From positions 58,976 through 122,975 of the forward strand of contig CAJNDS010000507.1 in assembly GCA_905221605.1 (NCBI GenBank): a stretch of DNA of 64,000 nt. The letters run 5' to 3'. This stretch comes from Symbiodinium natans. Taxonomy: Eukaryota; Sar; Dinophyceae; Suessiales; Symbiodiniaceae. The position numbers and the translations under genes were made by a program. The notes beneath the pieces were generated by a model, which saw nothing but the letters and a program-made list of their open reading frames with translations, was not told the origin of the DNA and did not search any database. Shown one piece after another: positions 40,487 to 52,857 of this stretch. Position 1 is the first letter of the stretch, and every line of letters begins with the position of its first letter.

Positions 40487-42600
40487 TACTACGCCCCACT
40501 AGTTACTAGGAGTGGGCGGGGGGTTGGTGGGTTGTGAGGCTGGGGCAAAGGAGCCACAGAATTCTCTACACCAGGGTATTCTATAAATAAAATGACTGGT
40601 TCTACAAACACTCATTGATTTCACATGTGTTTACTTATTGACTTTATGATGTTCGGCTCATTCACATGTGTCAGGGGCCGCAGAATTCTCTACAGCAGGG
40701 TATTCTACAAGTAAATTGACTGAGCTCTTCAAACAATCATTGATTTCGTATCAGGGGCCACAGGGTTCTCTACACCAGGATATTCTGCAAATAAAATCAT
40801 TGGTTCTTGAAACACTCAGTGATTCCATACGTGTTTGCTTTTTGACTTTAAGGTGTTCGACTAAAAACTTTCCAGACTATATATATATATACTATAAACT
40901 GTAAGCTTTAGACTATGTACTGCAATATACCAGACACTATGCTGCATACGATACTATATACAATACTACACTCTATACTGGACACTAGAGTAAAGACAAT
41001 ACTACAGTGTGGGCTATATAGTTTTTACAATATACCGTACGATATACTATACTCTACTTTTTTACTATACTCTATACTCTCCTATACTAGTAAACACCAT
41101 AGTATATATCTATATACTACACTCATGTGTAGAGATGCAAGTGCAGCATAGAGGAACCGCAAGCGTCTCAGGCACCTCTGGGGTTTAAGGGTTGTAAGGC
41201 GTGCAAGGGATGCAAGAGGGCAAGGGGTGCAAGGGGTGTAAGGAGTGTAAGGGGGGTGTATGGGTGGAAGGGGTGTAAGGGGCGTAAGGGGTGTACGGAG
41301 TGTAAGGGGTGCAAGGGGTGTAAGGGGCGTGAGGGGCGTAAGGGGTGTAAGGGGTGTAAGGGGTCTAAGGGGTGTAAGGGGTGTAAGGAAGGCCTCGCGG
41401 CGTAAGGGGTGCAAGTGGGCCATAGGGTGTGTAAGGGGGGCCTCGCGGTGTAAGGGGTGTAAAAGGGGGAACAGGGGTGTGAGAGGTGTGAGGGGTGTAA
41501 GGAGTGTAAGGGTGTAAGGCTTTCAACGGGCCCTAGGGATGTAAGGGGTGTAAGGGGAGCCTAGGAGTGTCTTACAAACATGGGCCATGACATGGGCGTA
41601 AGCCTATGGGATTTACAGTTTAGGGATTTAAGCTTCAAGCCCCTATAGGGCTACTAGATTCTAATCCTGTAGGTCATGCCTAAAGCCTGAATCTTAAACC
41701 CTATAACCCCGTAGAGGTTTTAGAGATAAACCCTGAAAAGCCCGTAAAACCTTTAAACCCTAGGGTTTAATGGTTTAAAGACCGAAGATCTAGGCATGTA
41801 TACCTTCAGCGCCTCGAGGGTTAAAACCATTGAGCCTTCCAGACCCTGTATGGTTTTAGGGTAGTGACCCTAAAGGTTTAGGGTTAAGGTTTGAATGCAT
41901 AAGCCTTAAACCCTTAAGGTTTAAACTCAATGGGTTTAGGTTCTATGGGTTTAGGTTCTATGGGTTTAGGTTTAAGTGTGAAGGTTAGGGGTTGAGGCTC
42001 AATTGCCTGCTTAGGTTTAGATGCCTTCTTCGTAAACATTAAGCCTTTCAACCTTCTGTAACCCTATAGAGTTTGAAGGTTAAGGGTTTAGGCTTAATTG
42101 CTTAACCATGTCAGGCTTCGGGGCTTCTCTTTAAAACCTTAAACCTTAACCGATGCGCTTTTAGATGACAAAAAGGTTCCAAAATCTTAAATCGCAAGCA
42201 GTGTCCCCCTTAGTTGTTGCTGAAAGAATAGGTTCCACAATCTCAAATCGCAAGCAGTGCCCCCCTTAGTTTTTTGCCGAAAGAAAGGTTCCAACATCTC
42301 GAGTCGCAAGCAGTGTCCTCCTTAGTCTTTTCTGAAAGAATAGGTCCGAACTCCGAAATCGCAAGCAGTGTCCCCCTTACTGTTTTGCTGACAAAAAGGT
42401 TCCAAATTTTCAAATTGCTACCACTACCCCTACCACTATTACTACTACTGCTACTGCTACTACTACTACTACTACTATTACTACTACCACTACCACCACT
42501 ACCACTACCACTACCACTACCACTACCACTACCACTACCACTACTACCACTACCACTACTCCTACTCCTCCTACTTCCTACTTCCTACTACGTCCCACTA
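40487..42600. repeat. Segmental triplication, unit 1 (~2.1 kb)
   Basis: Order: GTTACTAGGAGTGGG junction, three 122-bp satellite copies, a TATATA/CTATACTC block, GGGGTGTAA minisatellite (41190-41520), a degenerate telomere-like stretch (41570-42120), four ~56-bp GCAAGCAGTG repeats (42170-42400), then an ACT/CCACTA microsatellite. Confidence 0.93.
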
Positions 42601-44585
42601 GTTACTAAGAGCGGGAGGGGGGTTGGTGGGTTGTGAGGCTGGGGCAAAGGAGCCACAGAATTCTCTACACCAGGGTATTCTATAAATAAAATGACTGGTT
42701 CTACAAACACTCATTGATTTCGCATGTGTTTACTTATTGACTTTATGATGTTCGGCTCATTCACATGTGTCAGGGGCCGCAGAATTCTCTACAGCAGGGT
42801 ATTCTACAAGTAAATTGACTGAGTTCTTCAAACAATCATTGATCTCGTATCAGGGGCCACAGGGTTCTCTACACCAGGATATTCTATAAATAAAATCATT
42901 GGTTCTTGAAACGCTCAGTGATTCCATTCGTGTTTGCTTTTTGACCTTAAGGTGTTCGGCTAACAACTTTGCAGACTATATATATATATATATATATACT
43001 ATAAACTTTAAGCTTTAGACTATGTACTGCAATATACCAGACACTATGCAGCATACGGTACTATGTACGATACTCCACTCTATACTGGACACTAGAGTAA
43101 AGACAATACTATAGTGTGGGCTATATAGTTTTACAATATACTGTACGATATACTATACTCTACTTTTTTTGATATTGTCGGTACTAGATTCTATACTATA
43201 TGCTATACTATACTCTATACTCTCCTATACTAGTAAACACCATAATATATATTTATATACTACACTCATGTGTAGAGATGCAAGTGCAGCATAGAGGAAC
43301 CGCAAGCGTCTCAGGCACCTCTGGGGTTTAAGGGTTGTAAGGCGTGCAAGGGATGCAAGGGGGGCAAGGGGTGCAAGGGGTGTAAGGAGTGTAAGGGGGG
43401 TGTATGGGTGGAAGGGGTGTAAGGGGCGTAAGGGGTGTACGGAGTGTAAGGGGTGCAAGGGGTGTAAGGGGTGTAAGGGGTGTAAGGGGTCTAAGGGGTG
43501 TAAGGGGTGTAAGGAAGGCCTCGCGGCGTAAGGGGTGCAAGTGGGCCATAGGGTGTGTAAGGGGGGCCTTGCGGTGTAAGGGGTGTAAAAGGGGGAACAG
43601 GGGTGTGAGAGGTGTGAGGGGTGTAAGGAGTGTAAGGGTGTAAGGCTTTCAACGGGCCCTAGGGATGTAAGGGGTGTAAGGGCAGCCTAGGAGTGTCTTA
43701 CAAACATGGGCCATGACATGGGCGTAAGCCTATGGGATTTACAGTTTAGGGATTTAAGCTTCAAGCCCCTACAGGGCTACTAGATTCTAATCCTGTAGGT
43801 CATGCCTAAAGCCTGAATCTTATATACCCTATAACCCCGTAGAGGTTTTAGAGATAAACCCTGAAAAGCCCCTAAAACCTTTAAACCCTAGGGTTTAATG
43901 GGTTAAAGACCGAAGATCTAGGCATGTATACCTTCAGCGCCTCTAGGGTTAAAACCATTGAACCTTCCAGACCCTATAGGGTTTTAGGGTAGTGACCCGA
44001 AAGGTTTAGGGTTAAGGTTTGAATGCATAAGCCTTAAACCCTTAAGGTTTAGACTCAATGGGTTTAGGTTCTATGGGTTTCGGTTCTACGGGTTTAGGTT
44101 TAAGTGTGAAGGTTAGGGGTTGAGGCTCAATTGCCTGCTTAGGTTTAGATGCCTTCTTCGTAAACATTAAGCCTTGCAACCTTCTGTAACCCTATAGAGT
44201 TTGAAGGTTAAGGGTTTAGGCTTAATTGCTTAACCATGTCAGGCTTCGGGGCTTCTCTTTAAAACCTCAAAACCTTAACCGATGGGCTTTTAGATGACAA
44301 AAAGGTTCAAAAATCTCAAATCGCAAGCAGTGTCCCCCTTAGTTGTTGCTGAAAGAATAGGTTCCACAATCTCAAATCGCAAGCAGTGCCCCCCTTAGTT
44401 TTTTGCCGAAAGAAAGGCTCCAACATCTCAAGTCGCAAGCAGTGTCCTCCTTAGTCTTTTCTGAAAGAATAGGTCCAAACTCCGAAATCGCAAGCAGTGT
44501 CCCCCTTACTGTTTTGCTGACAAAAAGGTTCCAAATTCTCAAATTGCTACCACTACCCCTACCACTATTACTACTACTGCTACTG

Positions 44586-44618
<33 letters not shown>

Positions 44619-44624
44619 TACTAT

Positions 44625-44675
<51 letters not shown>

Positions 44676-44833
44676 CACTACCACCACTACCACTACCACC
44701 ACTACCACTACCACTACCACTACCACTACCACTACCACTACCACTACCACTACCACTACCACCACTACCACTACTACCACTACCACTACTCCTACTCCTT
44801 CTCCTACTTCCTACTTCCTACTACGTCCCACTA
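42601..44833. repeat. Segmental triplication, unit 2 (~2.2 kb)
   Basis: Same order as unit 1 with few substitutions. It differs mainly by a longer TATATA run (about 42978-42998), a shorter minisatellite and an expanded ACT/CCACTA microsatellite (about 44545-44800). Confidence 0.93.
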
Positions 44834-46870
44834 GTTACTAAGAGCGGGAGGGGGGTTGGTGGGTTGTGAGGCTGGGGCAAAGGAGCCACAGAATTCTCTA
44901 CACCAGGGTATTCTATAACTAAAATGACTGGTTCTACAAACACTTATTGATTTCACATGTGTTTACTTATTGACTTTATGATGTTCGGCTCATTCACATG
45001 TGTCAGGGGCCGCAGAATTCTCTACAGCAGGGTATTCTACAAGTAAATTGACTGAGTTCTTCAAACAATCATTGATCTCGTATCAGGGGCCACAGGGTTC
45101 TCTACACCAGGATATTCTATAAATAAAATCATTGGTTCTTGAAACACTCAGTGATTCCATTCGTGTTTGCTTTTTGACCTTAAGGTGTTCGGCTAACAAC
45201 TTTCCAGACTATATATATATATATACTATAAACTTTAAGCTTTAGACTATGTACTGCAATATACCAGACACTATGCTGCATACGGTACTATATACGATAC
45301 TACACTCTATACTGGACACTAGAGTAAAGACAATACTATAGTGTGGGCTATATAGTTTTTACAATATACTGTACGATATACTATACTCTACTTTTTTTTG
45401 ATATTGTCGGTACTAGATTCTATACTATATGCTATACTATACTCTATACTCTCCTATACTAGTAAACACCATAGTATATATTTATATACTACACTCATGT
45501 GTAGAGATGCAAGTGCAGCATGGAGGAACTGCAAGCGTCTCAGGCACCTCTGGGGTTTAAGGGTTGTAAGGCGTGCAAGGGATGCAAGGGGGGCAAGGGG
45601 TGCAAGGGGTGTAAGGAGTGTAAGGGGGGTGTATGGGTGGAAGGGGTGTAAGGGGCGTAAGGGGTGTGCGGAGTGTAAGGGGTGCAAGGGGTGTAAGGGG
45701 CGTGAGGGGCGTAAGGGGTCTAAGGGGTGTAGGGGGTGTAAGGGGTGTAAGGGGTGTAAGGAAGGCCTCGCGGCGTAAGGGGTGCAAGTGGGCCATAGGG
45801 TGTGTAAGGGGGGGCCTCGCGGTGTAAGGGGTGTAAAAGGGGGAACAGGGGTGTGAGAGGTGTGAGGGGTGTAAGGGGTGTAAGGGTGTAAGGCTTTCAA
45901 CGGGCCCTAGGGATGTAAGGGGTGTAAGGGGAGCCTAGGAGTGTCTTACAAACATGGGCCATGACATGGGCGTAAGCCTATGGGATTTACAGTTTAGGGA
46001 TTTAAGCTTCAAGCCCCTACAGGGCTACTAGATTCTAATCCTGTAGGTCATGCCTAAAGCCTGAATCTTATATACCCTATAACCCCGTAGAGGTTCTGTG
46101 GGTTTAGGTTTAAGTGTAAAGGTTAGGGGTTGAGGCTCAATTGCATGCTTAGGTTTAGATGCCTTCTTCGTAAACATTAAGCCTTTTCAACCTTCTGTAA
46201 CCCTATAGAGTTTGAAGGTTAAGGGTTTAGGCTTAATTGCTTAACCATGTCAGGCTTCGGGGCTTCTCTTTAAAACCTCAAAACCTTAACCGATGGGCTT
46301 TTAGATGACACAAAGGTTCCAAAATCTCAAATCGCAAGCAGTGTCCCCCTTAGTTTTTGCTAAAAGAATAGGTTCCACAATCTCAAATCGCAAGCAGTGC
46401 CCCCCTTAGTTTTTTGCTGAAAGAAAGGTTCCAACATATCGAATCGCAAGCAGTGTCCCCCTTAGTCTTTTCTGAAAAACAGGTCCAAAATCCCAAATCG
46501 CAAGCAGTGTCCCCCTTAGTGCTTTGCTGACAAAAAGGTTCCAAATTCTCAATTCGCAAGCAGTGTCCTCCTTAGTTTTTGCTGAAAGAAAGGTTCCAAC
46601 ATATCGAATCGCAAGCAGTGTCCCCCTGAGTCTTTTCTGAAAAACAGGTCCAAAATCCCAAATCGCAAGCAGTGTCCCCCTTAGTGCTTTGCTGACAAAA
46701 AGGTTCCAAATTCTCAATTCGCAAGCAGTGTCCTCTTTAGTTTTTGCTGAAAGAATAGGTTCCACTCCCAAATCGCAAGCAGTGTCCCCCTTAGTTTCTT
46801 GCTGAAAGAAAGGTTCCAAAATCTCAGATCGCAAGCCCTGTCCCCCTTAGTTTTTGCTGAAAGCATAGGT
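44834..46870. repeat. Segmental triplication, unit 3 (~2.0 kb, rearranged)
   Basis: The same first half, a deletion in the telomere-like stretch (near 46095, where AGAGGTT joins CTGTGGGTTTAGG), and expansion of the ~56-bp repeat to about ten copies. It lacks the closing microsatellite. Confidence 0.93.
46310..46870 (-). repeat. ~55-bp repeat with a 165-bp higher-order period
   Basis: About ten copies of CGCAAGCAGTGTCCCCCTTAG. Triplets of monomers repeat every 165 bp (CCAACATATC at 46431 and 46596), a multiple of three, so the minus frame stays open for 142 codons (46406-46834; LRGTLLAIWDFGPVFQ repeated). No independent sign of coding. Confidence 0.92.
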
Positions 46871-47040
46871 TCGATATGAGATTTTGTATTAATTAGGTAT
46901 TTCAGTAAAACAACTAATCAGGTAATGTTAGATATTTAGAAAGATTATCTAAATTATTGATATTATTTAAATGATTTGGTTCCAGAAACACTAAAACAAA
47001 CTAAAGCAAAAACATAAATACTTTCGGGCCTCCAGAAAGG
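46871..47040. other. AT-rich unique junction
   Basis: Unrelated to either neighbour (GATTTTGTATTAATTAGG, TTATCTAAATTATTG). It separates the triplication from the ATTTAAAT domain. Confidence 0.6.
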
Positions 47041-47150
47041 CGCGGCTCGATTTGGCCAAATTTTGCCGGGCAGTCTGCAGGCAAAATTTGGCCAAATCGG
47101 GCTGCTCGTCGTACGCAATGAGAAATGCGCGGCTCGATTTGGCCAAATTA
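47041..47150. repeat. Copy of the GGCCAAATTTTGCC palindromic repeat
   Basis: GATTTGGCCAAATTTTGCC and its reverse complement form arms around GGGCAGTCTGC-like spacers; the main block is at 49585-50230. Confidence 0.88.
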
Positions 47151-49560
47151 TTCTCGAGGCCCGAGAATTTAAATAATTTAAATAGGTTCCGGATTTCTCC
47201 GAGCCCAGACCATTTAAATAATTTAAATAATTTAAATTATTTAAATAATTTAAATAATTTAACTCAGGGATTTAAATTATTTAAATTCTCCGGCACCCAA
47301 AAGAATTTAAATAATTCAAATCCCCGATTGAAATTATTTAAATTATTTAAACTATTTTGGAGTCCCGATTTCTCCGAGCCCAGACCATTTAAATAATGAA
47401 AATAATTTAAATAATTTAGATAATATAAATCATGGATTTAAATTATTTAAATTCTCCGGCCCCCAAAAGAATTTAAAAAATTTAAATCCCGGATTTAAAT
47501 TATTTAAATTATTTAAATGATTTAAATTATTTTGGAGGCCCGGGAATATAAATAATTTAAATCCCCGACCCTGAGAATTTAAATAATTTAAATAGGTTCC
47601 GGATTTCTCCGAGCCCAGACCATTTAAATAATTTAAACAATTTAAATAATTTAATAATTTAAATCAAGGATTTAAATTATTGAAATTCTCCGGCCCCGAA
47701 AAGAATTTAAATAATTTAAATCCCCGATTTAAATTATTTAAATTATTTAAATTCTTTTGGGGGCCGGAGAATTTAAATAATTTAAATCACCAATTTAAAT
47801 TATTTAAATGATTTAAATCATTTAAATTATGTAAATGGTCTGGGCTCGGAAAAATCCGGAACCTATTTAAATTATTTAAATTCTCGGGCCTCCAAAATAA
47901 TTTAAATAATTTAAATAAATTTAATCCAGGATTTAAATTATTTAAATTCTTTTCGAGGCCGGAGAATTTAAATAATTTTAATCCCTTATTTAAATTTTTT
48001 AAATTATTTTGGACGCCGGAGAATTTAAATAATTTAAATAGGTTCCGGATTTCTCCGAGCCCAGACCATTTAAATAATTTAAATAATTTAAATAATTTAA
48101 ATTATTTAAATTCTCGGGCCTCCAAAATAATTTAAATAATTTAAATCGGGGGTTTAAATTATTTAAATTCTCCGGCCTCCAAAATAATTTAAATAATTTA
48201 AATAATTTAAATAATTTAAATAATTTAAATCAGGGATTTACATTATTTAAATTCTTTCCGGGGCCGGAGAATTTAAATAATTTAAATCCCTGATTTAAAT
48301 TATTTAAATTATTTAAATTATGTAAATTATTTAAATAGTCTGGGCTCGGAGAAATCGGGAATCTATTTAAATTATTTAAATTCTCGGGCCTCCAAAATAA
48401 TTTATATAATTTACATAATTTAAATCGGGGATTTAAAATATTTAAATTCTCCGGCCCCCAAAAGAATTTAAATAATTTAAATAATTTAAATCGGGGATTT
48501 AAATTATTTAAATTCTTTTGGGCGCCGGAGAATTTAAATAATTTAAATCCCTGATTTAAATTATTTAAATTATTTAAATTATTTAAATTATTTAAATTAT
48601 TTAAATTATTTAAATTATTTAAATTATTTAAATTATTTAAATGGTCTGGGCTCGGAGAAATCCGGAACCTATTTAAATTATTTAAGTTCTCGGGCCTCCA
48701 AAATAATTTAAATAATTTACAAAATTTAAATCAAGGATTTAAATTATTTAAATTCTTTTCGAAGCCAGAGAATTTAAATAATTTAAATCCCTTATTTAAA
48801 TTATTTGAATTATTTAAATTATTTTGGACGCCGGAGAATTTAAATAATTTAAATAGGTTCCGGATTTCTCCGAGGCCAGACCATTTAAATAATTTAAATA
48901 AATTAAATATTTTAAATAATTTAAATCAAGGATTTAAAGTATTTAAATTCTCGGGCCTCCAAAATAATTTAAATAATTTAAATAATTTAAATCGGGGATT
49001 TAAATTATTTAAATTCTCGGGCCTCCAAAATAATTTAAATAATTCAAATAATTTAAATCAGGGATTTAAATTATTTAAATTCTTTCCGTTTTTGGAGAAT
49101 TTAAATAATTTAAATACCTGATTTAAATTATTTAAATTATTTAAATTATTTAAATGGTCTGGGCTCGGAGAAATCGGGAATCTATTTAAAATATTTAAAT
49201 TCTCGGGCCTCCAAAATAATTTAAATAATTTAAAAAATTTAAATCCGGGATTTAAATTTTTTAAATTATTTAAATTATTAAAATTATTTAAATGGTCTGG
49301 GCTCGGAGAAATCTGGAACCTATTTAAATTATTTAAATTCTCGGGCCTCCAAAATAATTTAAATAATTTATATAATTTAAATCCAGGATTTAAATTATTT
49401 AAATTCTTTTCGAGGCCGGAGAATTTAAATAATTTAAATCCCTGATCTAAATTATTTAAATTATTCAAATTATTTTGGACGCCGGAGAATTTAAATAAAA
49501 GAAAAAGGGTCCGGAAACCGAGCCCAGACCATTTAAATAATTTAAATAATTTAAATTATT
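47151..49560. repeat. ATTTAAAT-based AT-rich satellite domain (first block)
   Basis: Built of overlapping AATTTAAATAATTTAAAT words interrupted every 50-120 bp by GC-rich cassettes: CTCGGGCCTCCAAAAT, GAGGCCGGAGAATTT, and GGTTCCGGATTTCTCCGAGCC-CAGACCATTT, the last occurring in both orientations (47187 and, inverted, 47841). Asn/Leu-repeat frames are artefacts. Confidence 0.95.
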
Positions 49561-49584
49561 TGATTCCCCGGCCCGAAATTATTT

Positions 49585-50230
49585 AAACTATCGCGGCTCG
49601 ATTTGGCCAAATTTTGCCGGGCAGTCTGCGGGCCAAATTTGGCCAAATCGGGCTGCTCGTCGTAGTCTGCGGGCAAAATTTGGCCAAAATGGGGCTGCTC
49701 GTCGTACGCGATGAGAAATGCGCGGCTCGATTTGGCCAAATTTTGCCGGGCAGCCTCCGGGCAAAATTTGGCCAAATCGAGCCGCGCCTTTCTGAAGGCC
49801 CGAAATTATTTAAACTATCGCGGCTCGATTTGGCCATATTTTGCCGGGCAGCCTCCGGGCAAAATTTGGCCAAATCGGGCTGCCCTTGGTATGCGATGAG
49901 AAATGCGCGGCTCGATTTGGCCAAATTTTGCCCGGAGGCTGCCCGGCAAAATTTGGCCAAATCGAGCTGCGCATTCCTCATCGCGTACGACGAGCAGCCC
50001 GATTTGGCCAAATTTTGCCCGCAGACTGCCCGGCAAAATTTGGCCAAATCGAGGCGCCTTTCTGGAGGCCCGAAATTTTTTAAACTATCGCGGCTCGATT
50101 TGGCCAAATTTTGCCGGGCAGTCTGCGGGCAAAATTTGGCCAAATCGGGCTGCTCGTCGTACGTGATGAGAAATGCGCGGCTCGATTTGGCCAAATTTTG
50201 CCCGGCAAAATTTGGCCAAATCGGGCCCCT
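49585..50230. repeat. Palindromic GATTTGGCCAAATTTTGCC satellite
   Basis: Arms GATTTGGCCAAATTTTGCC and GGCAAAATTTGGCCAAATC flank GGGCAGTCTGC or GGGCAGCCTCC spacers; units are linked by GCTGCTCGTCGTACG-CGATGAGAAATGCGCGG. Both orientations alternate. Frames read FGQILPG/LAKFCR repeats on all strands, typical of palindromic DNA. Confidence 0.93.
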
Positions 50231-50259
50231 GGACATTGAAATGAAATTAATTTTTTAAT

Positions 50260-50373
50260 TCCCCGATACCAAATCACGAGCCCGGGCCTCTCCCTCAATA
50301 CTAAATTACGAGCCCGGGCCTCCCCCCAATACTAATTTACGAGCGCGGGCCTCCCCCCAATACTAAAGTACGA
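50260..50373. repeat. ~32-bp tandem repeat
   Basis: Four units of AATACTAAATTACGAGCCCG-GGCCTCCCCCC, bounded by AATTAATTTTTTAATTCCCC and its approximate inverse GGGGAATTAAATTAATTT. Confidence 0.9.
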
Positions 50374-50374
50374 G

Positions 50375-51440
50375 CCGGGGAATTAAATTAATTTAAATCA
50401 AGGATTTAAATTATTTAAATTATCGGGCCTCCAAAATAATTTAAATAATTTAAACAATTTAAATCGGGGATTGAAATTATTTAAATTCTCGGGCCTCCAA
50501 AATAATTTAAATAATTTAAATCGGGGATTTAAATTATTTAAATTCTTTTGGGCGCCGGAGAATTTAAATAATTTAAATCCATGATTGAAATTATTTAAAT
50601 TCTTTTCGAGGCCGGAGAATTTAAACAATTTAAATCCCTTATTTACATTATTTAAATTATTTACATTATTTTGGACGCCCGAGAATTTAAATAATTTAAA
50701 TAGGTTCCGGGTTTCTCCGAGCCCAGACCATTTAAATAATTTAAATAATGTAAATATTTTTCAATAATTTGAAGAATTTAAATCAAGGATTTAAATTATT
50801 TAAATTCTCGGGCCTCCAAAATAATTTAAATAATTTAAATAATTTAAATCCAGGATTTAAATTATTTAAATTCCCGGGCCTCCAAAATAATTTAAATAAT
50901 TTAAATAATTTAAATCCAGGATTTAAATTATTGAAATTCTTTTCGAGGCCGGAGAATTTAAATAATTTAAATCCCTGATTGAAATTATTTAAATTCTTTT
51001 CGAGGCCGGAGAATTTAAACAATTTACATCCCTTATTTAAATTATGTAAATTATTTAAATTATTTTGGACGCCCGAGAATTTAAATAATTTAAATAGGTT
51101 CCGGGTTTCTCCGAGCCCTGACCATTTAAATAATGTAAATAATTTAAATAATTTAAATAATTTAAATAATTTAAATAATTTAAATAATTTAAATAATTTA
51201 AATCAAGGATGTAAATTATTTAAATTCTCGGGCCTCCAAAATACTTTAAATAATTTAAATAATTTAAATCGGGGATTTAAATTATTTAAATTCTCGGGCC
51301 TCCAAAATTATTTAAATAATTTAAATCCCTGATTTAAATTATTTAAATTCTTTTCGAGGCTGGAGAATTTAAATAACTTAATTCCCTGATTTAAATTATT
51401 TAAATTCTTTTCGAGGCCGGAGAATTTAAATAATTTAAAT
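50375..51440. repeat. ATTTAAAT-based AT-rich satellite domain (second block)
   Basis: Same architecture and GC cassettes as 47151-49560, interrupted from it by the palindromic and 32-bp repeats. Confidence 0.95.
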
Positions 51441-51542
51441 AGTTGGATTCTTGAATAGGTTCTTCATATATACAGGAAAACAGGTAGCAACATAGTACAT
51501 AAAGGTCCCTCTCTCATATATATATATATATATATAAACCCC
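51441..51542. other. AT-rich junction with (TA)n
   Basis: Unique sequence then (TA)n at about 51515-51534. No gene. Confidence 0.7.
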
Positions 51543-51950
51543 TATGAGTTTCGTGGGCAAAGGCACAAAATTCGTGGGCAAGGCACAAAAATTTCGTGCA
51601 AGGCTTAAAACCCCAAAATGTACCTTGTCCACGAATTTTTGTGCCTTGCCCACGAATTTTGTGCCTTGCCCACGAATATTTGTGCCTTTGCCCACGAAAT
51701 TTTGTGCCTTGCCCACGAATTTTCGGGCACACAAATTGGTGGCAAGGCACAAAAATTCGTGGGCAAGGCACCAAAATTCGTGGGCAAGGCACCGAAATTC
51801 GTGGCAATGCACAAGAATTTGTGGGCAAGGCACAAAAATTGGTGGGCAAGGCACAAAAATTGGTGGGCAAGGCACAAAAATTCGTGGGCATGGCACAAAA
51901 ATTTAAAATTCGTGGGCAAGGCACAAAAAGTCGTGGGCAAGGCACGTGGG
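51543..51950. repeat. 21-bp TTCGTGGGCAAGGCACAAAAA array with an internal inversion
   Basis: Direct units at 51551-51605, inverted units at about 51625-51725, direct units again at 51728-51950. The inverted block can pair with either flank. All frames give repeating CALPTNF or ARHKNSW peptides. Confidence 0.93.
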
Positions 51951-52768
51951 CACCCCAACTTTTGTATGAAGATACTTTTTGGTTTCTTAATGTTATGGGA
52001 GTCTCTGGGTGGGTGGGTGTTGTATCCGAGCCGTAAGTCTGCTCGATCCGGAGCTGCTGAACCCTAAACCCTAAACCCTAAACCCTAAGCCCTAAGCCCT
52101 AAACCCTAAACCCTACTAAACCCCAAACCCTAAACCCTAAACCCCAAACTCCCACCCAGGCCTGCTTAGGCCGTACCCACCCTTTTCTAGGGTGCCTGGA
52201 CCCAGAACTACACCCGACACCATCGCTTGGAGCTACTTTGCAAGCAAAAAGAGTTGTGTTGAGCGTGAGCTGCACCTCCGGTGCCGGTGCAGTACCCCGC
52301 CTGGGGCACCGCCGCCTCCCTTCTCCGGTTCTCAAGTATTATAAAGAAACCCTAAACCCACCGGCCCCTTGACAGAGCGTGTTCAGGGACCAGAGGGGCC
52401 GCAAGGCCCACTACCAAACCCAAAAGGACGGTGGGAAGTGGGAATTTAGGGCGTGAGCCCGAAACCCTAAAAGGAGAAAAGTTGGGTGGATGCCTGCGTA
52501 AGCAGGGGGTGGGAAAAATAGAACAACCCAACCTTTCTGGTTGTGGTGGCTCCAACCTCAATTTTCGTCGCCACGACATATGCCGCCCCCTCACACCCTC
52601 TGGGTGTGTTGGGGCGCCGTCTCCGCATGAAATTTACTGCCGCGGCGTGGCGAGAAGCCCTAAACCCTAAACTCTAAACCCTAAACCGTAAACCCTAAAC
52701 CCTAAACCCTAAACCCGAAACCCTGGCCCTAAACATTAAATCCAAAACCCTAAACCCTAAACCCTCCA
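51951..52768. other. Telomere-like mosaic with two islands
   Basis: CCCTAAA/CCCTAAG tracts at 52058-52150, 52655-52770. Island 52155-52340 is open in more than one + frame (one reads TIAWSYFASKKSCVEREL). Island 52380-52650 holds a 79-codon frame (52431-52670; GCLRKQGVGKIEQPNLSG). Neither has a recognisable domain. Confidence 0.6.
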
Positions 52769-52857
52769 TGCCTTATGGTTCTGGTGAAGTTGTGACATGC
52801 GTGGGAATCGCGCGCCGAGTTGTGCAGACCGGCATTCGCAGCCCAGCCAACAGAGCT
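52769..52857 (+). CDS. Exon-like fragment, unknown protein
   Basis: The frame reads MPYGSGEVVTCVGIARRVV then QTGIRSPANRAK. Compact and protein-like, flanked by CCCTAAA on both sides. The ATG could be a start. Unassigned. Confidence 0.35.

Noticed and set aside
41082-45900. GVRGVR and TPLTPL repeat proteins
   Set aside because: They are translations of the 9-bp GGGGTGTAA minisatellite on either strand.
46310-46870. CRISPR-like array (regular 55-bp repeats; likewise the 21-bp array at 51543)
   Set aside because: There are no unique spacers between constant repeats; whole units are repeated and diverge uniformly, and the context is eukaryotic satellite DNA.
47052-51332. Asn/Leu-rich (NNLNNLN) and FKLFKLF proteins
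   Set aside because: They are translations of ATTTAAAT words with no start, domain or strand bias.
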